Assembly (NCBI GenBank): GCA_017390125.1
Contig: JAFPCT010000013.1
Location: 1-9,013 of the forward strand
DNA: 9,013 nucleotides
Reading direction: 5' to 3'
Source: Treponema sp.
GTDB lineage: Bacteria > Spirochaetota > Spirochaetia > Treponematales > Treponemataceae
A program made the translations under genes and the position numbers. The first letter of the stretch is position 1. Each line of letters begins with the position of its first letter. The notes beneath the pieces were generated by a model. That model saw only the letters and a list, made by a program, of their open reading frames with translations, was not told the DNA's origin and ran no database searches. Positions 6,388-9,013 of this stretch are shown one piece after another.

Positions 6388-6405
6388 TGCTATGTTAAAC
6401 ATATG
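6388..6405 (+). promoter_or_regulatory. Extended -10 of the PHP gene inside a 13-nt palindrome
   Basis: TGCTATGTT (6388-6396) is an extended -10-like sequence whose expected start site falls at about 6402-6404, on the ATG at 6403. The same bases form the palindrome TATGTTAAACATA (6391-6403), symmetric about a central A. No Shine-Dalgarno is present. An AAACAT copy also occurs at 6374-6379. The site could bind a dimeric repressor, and the divergent Crp-like protein is an obvious candidate, but nothing in the sequence proves it. Confidence 0.4.
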
Positions 6406-7263
6406 ATTGATTTGCATACTCACACCACAGCTTCAGACGGACAGTACACTCCCAGCGAACTTGTAAACAAGGTTGCGGACAAGGGTCTTTCCGTTCTTGC
6501 AATCACGGACCACGACACAATCGACGGTCTTGCAGAAGGGGCCGAAGAAGCAGAAAAGAGGGGCATAACTTTCGTACCTGGAATCGAACTGAACATACAG
6601 CGTCCGGGGTGTGAATTTCATCTTCTGGGACTGGGACTTAAAAATCCTTCCAAAAGCCTTAACGATGTAATTCAGTATCTTATTGACAACCGAAAGGAAC
6701 GCAATAATTTTGTCGTATCCCAGATGAACAAAGAAGGCATAAACGTAACCCTGGAAGAAATTCAGGATGAATTTCCTGGTCAGGTACTTGGACGACCTCA
6801 TTTTGCCGCGTGGCTTGAAGAACATAAAATCGTAAAGCACAGACAGCAGGCTTTTGACAAATACCTTGCCCGCGGTCGTCCCTGGTACATTGAACGGGTC
6901 GGCGCAAACCTTGACGAGGCAATTCAGGCAATATACGATTCCGGCGGAATTCCGATTGTTGCTCATCCGATGTCTCTGTACCTTTCATGGTCAAAAATTG
7001 AGCCGGTTATGGCTGATTTCCAGCAGCGCGGAATTGTTGGACTGGAATGTTTTCATCCGGGAGCAAGGGTTGCTGAATGCCTTAAGCTTCAGGAACTTGC
7101 CAGAAAGCTTGGATTCATAATAACTGCCGGCAGTGATTTTCATGGTGAAAAAGTGCGCGCAGACCGCAAACCGGGACACACCTGCGGCGACAGAAAGATA
7201 GAAGACCGTTTCTGGTTTGACGAATTGAAACCTGCTCTGGAAAAATATTCGAACAGACAGTAA
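6403..7263 (+). CDS. PHP-domain phosphoesterase, RNase AM / YciV type
   Basis: This 286-residue cytosolic protein has the metal-binding motifs of the PHP family in order: HTHTTASDG (His5, His7, Asp12), TDHDT (Asp36, His37), GIELN (Glu62), His73, GRPH (His133), AHP (His188) and GSDFHG (Asp245, His247). The PHP metal-binding residues therefore look complete, and it should be an active metal-dependent phosphohydrolase. Length and motif spacing fit the YciV/RNase AM branch, which removes 3'-phosphate from 3',5'-nucleoside bisphosphates and trims 5' ends of RNA. It does not look like a DNA polymerase PHP domain or histidinol phosphatase, although the latter cannot be fully excluded. It is transcribed away from the Crp-like gene and lies 60 nt before the yifB-like gene. 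No Shine-Dalgarno precedes ATG 6403. Confidence 0.9.
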   Translation: MIDLHTHTTASDGQYTPSELVNKVADKGLSVLAITDHDTIDGLAEGAEEAEKRGITFVPGIELNIQRPGCEFHLLGLGLKNPSKSLNDVIQYLIDNRKERNNFVVSQMNKEGINVTLEEIQDEFPGQVLGRPHFAAWLEEHKIVKHRQQAFDKYLARGRPWYIERVGANLDEAIQAIYDSGGIPIVAHPMSLYLSWSKIEPVMADFQQRGIVGLECFHPGARVAECLKLQELARKLGFIITAGSDFHGEKVRADRKPGHTCGDRKIEDRFWFDELKPALEKYSNRQ

Positions 7264-7304
7264 TTTTTTTACCGCAATTGCAGAATTCTTCATGAAATCC
7301 CCGT

Positions 7305-7323
7305 TATATAGTCAGAGGATTTT
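7305..7323 (+). promoter_or_regulatory. RBS and -10-like sequence before the yifB-like gene
   Basis: AGAGG (7314-7318) is 5 nt before ATG 7324 and fixes the start. TATATAGT (7305-7312) just upstream resembles a -10, but a start site at the usual distance would leave only a 5-7 nt leader and lose the RBS, and no -35 is clear. Transcription may instead come from the PHP gene, since no terminator hairpin lies in the 60-nt gap. Confidence 0.4.
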
Positions 7324-8895
7324 ATGCAGATATATTCATTTTCGCCTTTCGGATATGAAGGCGCCCTGGTTACCGTTGAAGTTGACTTGCGGCGGGGCAT
7401 TCCGGCTGTTGATCTGGTAGGACTTGCAGACGGAGCCGTAAAGGAAGCTCGGGAACGCATGCAGGCGGCAATTCGGAATTCCGGCCTTGATTTTCCGCCG
7501 GAGAGAGTACTCATCAGCCTTTCCCCTGCAGATATGAAAAAGGAAGGAGCGGGATTTGATCTGCCAATCGCACTTTCAGTTCTTCATGCTCAGGAACAGC
7601 TTAAAAACCAAAATACACAAAACCCAGATTCTGAGAGTCCGATTCTGATCATGGGAGAACTTGAACTTTCCGGCAACATACGCTCTGTAAGAGGAATCCA
7701 CGCGGCGGCATCAACGGCATCGGCGGCAGGAATAATGAAATGCATAGTCCCTTCGGCAAATGCAGAAGAAGCCCGGGAAGTAAGCGGAATGGCTGTATTC
7801 GGAGCAGAAACCCTTCAGGAAGCATTCAGCGCCCTTTCAAATCCGGAAGTCTTTACAAAAAGCAGTTCCACTACAAAAAATGAAACGGAAGAAATTCCAG
7901 AAGGATGCGAAGAAAACTACGACGTAATCTTTGCCGCTAATTCCCGGGACTTCGAATTTGCTGAAATCAAGGGACAGAAAAAACTAGTCCGCGCACTGCA
8001 GGTTGCAGCCGCAGGGGGCCACAACATTATTGCCGTCGGTGCACCGGGATGCGGAAAAACAATGAGCATGCAGAAATTTCCGGGACTGCTTCCGGCCCTC
8101 ACAAAAGAAGAGGCTCAGCCGGTAACAAGAATCATGTCGCTCGCAGGACTGCTGTCCCCGGAACAGGGGCTTATACGAACCCCGCCATTCAGAATTCCCC
8201 ATCAGACTGCAAGCATAGAAGGCATGTGCGGAGGCGGGCCAAACTGCCGCCCGGGAGAAATTTCCCTTGCCCATAACGGGGTTCTCTTTCTTGGTGAGGC
8301 CGCAGAATTCAAAAGTTCCGTGCTGCAGATGCTCAGGGTACCTCTTGAATCCGGACGGATCACAATTTCCCGGGCCGGACGCTCAACAGTATTTCCCGCA
8401 TCATTCCAGCTTCTCATGGCTTCAAATCCATGCCCATGCGGAAATTTCGGATCGGAAACAAAACTGTGCCTATGTTCGGCCCGCTCAATTGAAATGTACT
8501 GGAAAAAGTTTTCAGCCCCCCTTTTGGACAGAGTCGACCTGAGAGTAACTGTAACAGACGAAGCAAATGAACAGAAAGAAGACTCGCCCACAACTCATGA
8601 GCTGAGAAAGGAAATTGCATGCGCAACCCTGATCCAGCGGAAACGGCAGGGCAAAAAAAATGCAGACCTGACTCCAAGCGAAATTGCCGAAATATGCAGG
8701 GTTTCGCCTGAAGTACGCACAATTCTGGACAACGGCACCAGACACTGGAATTTTTCTCCCCGGGCAATTTCCAGCTGCCTGAAGATTGCCAGAACCCTGG
8801 CAGACATGTCCGGCTCTCAGGAAATCCTCCCATCCCACATGCAGGAAGCCCTGTCTTTCCGTCGCCCCCTGACCGACTTCATGTCCGCCAGCTAA
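7324..8895 (+). CDS. YifB/ComM-family Mg-chelatase-like AAA+ ATPase
   Basis: Homologues such as ComM are hexameric helicases that promote branch migration during integration of DNA in natural transformation; many bacteria carry the gene without known competence. The 523 residues are of normal length. Residues 1-170 are the Lon-like N-terminal domain (GIPAVDLVGLADGAVKEARER; FDLPIALSVL). Residues 210-410 are the AAA+ core: Walker A GAPGCGKT (239-246), IPHQTAS, RPGEISLAHNGVLFLGEAAEF (309-329), sensor-1 region MASNPCPCG with a paired CLC (possible zinc site), and arginine finger LLDRVDL (Arg403). A C-terminal helical region contains FSPRA near 477. The Walker B Asp is Gly324 (FLGE rather than FLDE), and the usual APHHTAS reads IPHQTAS. 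The catalytic Glu325 is kept. Activity may thus be reduced or altered. No other competence gene is nearby. Confidence 0.93.
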   Translation: MQIYSFSPFGYEGALVTVEVDLRRGIPAVDLVGLADGAVKEARERMQAAIRNSGLDFPPERVLISLSPADMKKEGAGFDLPIALSVLHAQEQLKNQNTQNPDSESPILIMGELELSGNIRSVRGIHAAASTASAAGIMKCIVPSANAEEAREVSGMAVFGAETLQEAFSALSNPEVFTKSSSTTKNETEEIPEGCEENYDVIFAANSRDFEFAEIKGQKKLVRALQVAAAGGHNIIAVGAPGCGKTMSMQKFPGLLPALTKEEAQPVTRIMSLAGLLSPEQGLIRTPPFRIPHQTASIEGMCGGGPNCRPGEISLAHNGVLFLGEAAEFKSSVLQMLRVPLESGRITISRAGRSTVFPASFQLLMASNPCPCGNFGSETKLCLCSARSIEMYWKKFSAPLLDRVDLRVTVTDEANEQKEDSPTTHELRKEIACATLIQRKRQGKKNADLTPSEIAEICRVSPEVRTILDNGTRHWNFSPRAISSCLKIARTLADMSGSQEILPSHMQEALSFRRPLTDFMSAS

Positions 8896-8912
8896 GCCGT
8901 CAGGGTCGTTTT
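8867..8912 (+). terminator. Weak candidate terminator at the end of the yifB-like gene
   Basis: CCCTGAC (8867-8873), inside the last codons, pairs with GTCAGGG (8899-8905) just after the stop, and TCGTTTTA follows. The loop is 25 nt and the T-run only four, so this is a weak call. Confidence 0.25.
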
Positions 8913-8976
8913 AGGTTCATCATTACTCAGGCACGGAGCGAGATTTATCGAGCGACAGAGTTCAACTCCGCAAAGC
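8913..8976. repeat. Repeat-like palindromic sequence in the 3' intergenic region
   Basis: CGGAG (8934-8938) and CTCCG (8966-8970) form an inverted pair enclosing two direct copies of GAGCGA (8936-8941 and 8950-8955). No coding frame is supported. In composition it resembles the GC-rich block at 1343-1445, for example in CGGAGC followed by GAGCG on one strand, but the two are not clear copies of each other. It may be a dispersed intergenic repeat of the genome. Confidence 0.3.
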
Positions 8977-8990
8977 AGTTAATTTAAAAC

Positions 8991-9013
8991 AAAAAAGCTC
9001 GTTCATTACGAAC
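8991..9013 (-). terminator. Possible terminator cut by the window edge
   Basis: On the minus strand GTTC (9013-9010) and GAAC (9004-9001) can pair across a 5-nt loop. GAGC and TTTTTT (8996-8991) follow. If the bases just outside complete a GCTC on the other arm, this would be an 8-bp hairpin with a T-run, ending a minus-strand gene beyond the window. Confidence 0.35.

Noticed and set aside
1..9013. CRISPR array, IS element, phage or toxin-antitoxin genes
   Set aside because: No regularly spaced repeats, transposase motifs, phage genes or small paired frames with RBS were found.

Overview
The window looks like chromosomal DNA from a host-associated spirochaete, most probably a gut or rumen Treponema. 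This is inferred from protein style, not from a search. The signs are a two-cNMP-domain Crp-like regulator, a GAF/PAS/GGDEF cyclase of treponemal type, a degraded chemotaxis-receptor (MCP) remnant whose surviving peptides read like treponemal receptors, and moderate-GC genes with short AT-rich spacers. Most genes are housekeeping or signalling genes, and there is no phage, IS element, CRISPR array or defence island.

Layout. 1-1337 (+) is the 3' part of an MBOAT O-acyltransferase (AlgI/DltB type), cut by the window edge. 1338-1683 has no intact gene: it holds a GC-rich palindromic, repeat-like block, a possible terminator, and the MCP remnant on the minus strand. 2985-1684 (-) is one polypeptide joining HisA, HisI and HisE, which together cover three consecutive steps of histidine synthesis. 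4887-3031 (-) is a diguanylate cyclase with intact GGDEF and I-site. A perfect 11-bp-stem terminator (4931-4964) separates it from tRNA-Thr(CGU) at 5046-4974 (-). That tRNA begins only 6 nt after the stop of the Crp-like gene (6327-5053, -), so the two appear to share a transcript. A 75-nt divergent promoter region follows, then a PHP-domain phosphoesterase of the RNase AM/YciV type (6403-7263, +) and a YifB/ComM-type Mg-chelatase AAA+ protein (7324-8895, +). The last 118 nt carry another repeat-like element and half of a likely terminator.

How it fits together. Two signalling proteins, a c-di-GMP synthase and a cNMP-type regulator, lie in tandem on the minus strand but are separated by a tRNA and a strong terminator, and the cyclase has its own promoter. 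The PHP gene diverges from the Crp-like gene, and its start codon overlaps a 13-nt palindrome that could be an operator. Three genes (hisA-IE, the cyclase and PHP) have -10-like hexamers so close to the start codon that their mRNAs would be leaderless or nearly so. The points most worth a second look are the HisA-HisI-HisE fusion, the tRNA used as an mRNA tail, the Walker B Asp-to-Gly change in the YifB homologue, the MCP remnant, and the leaderless pattern. I do not see a clearly new multi-gene system here.
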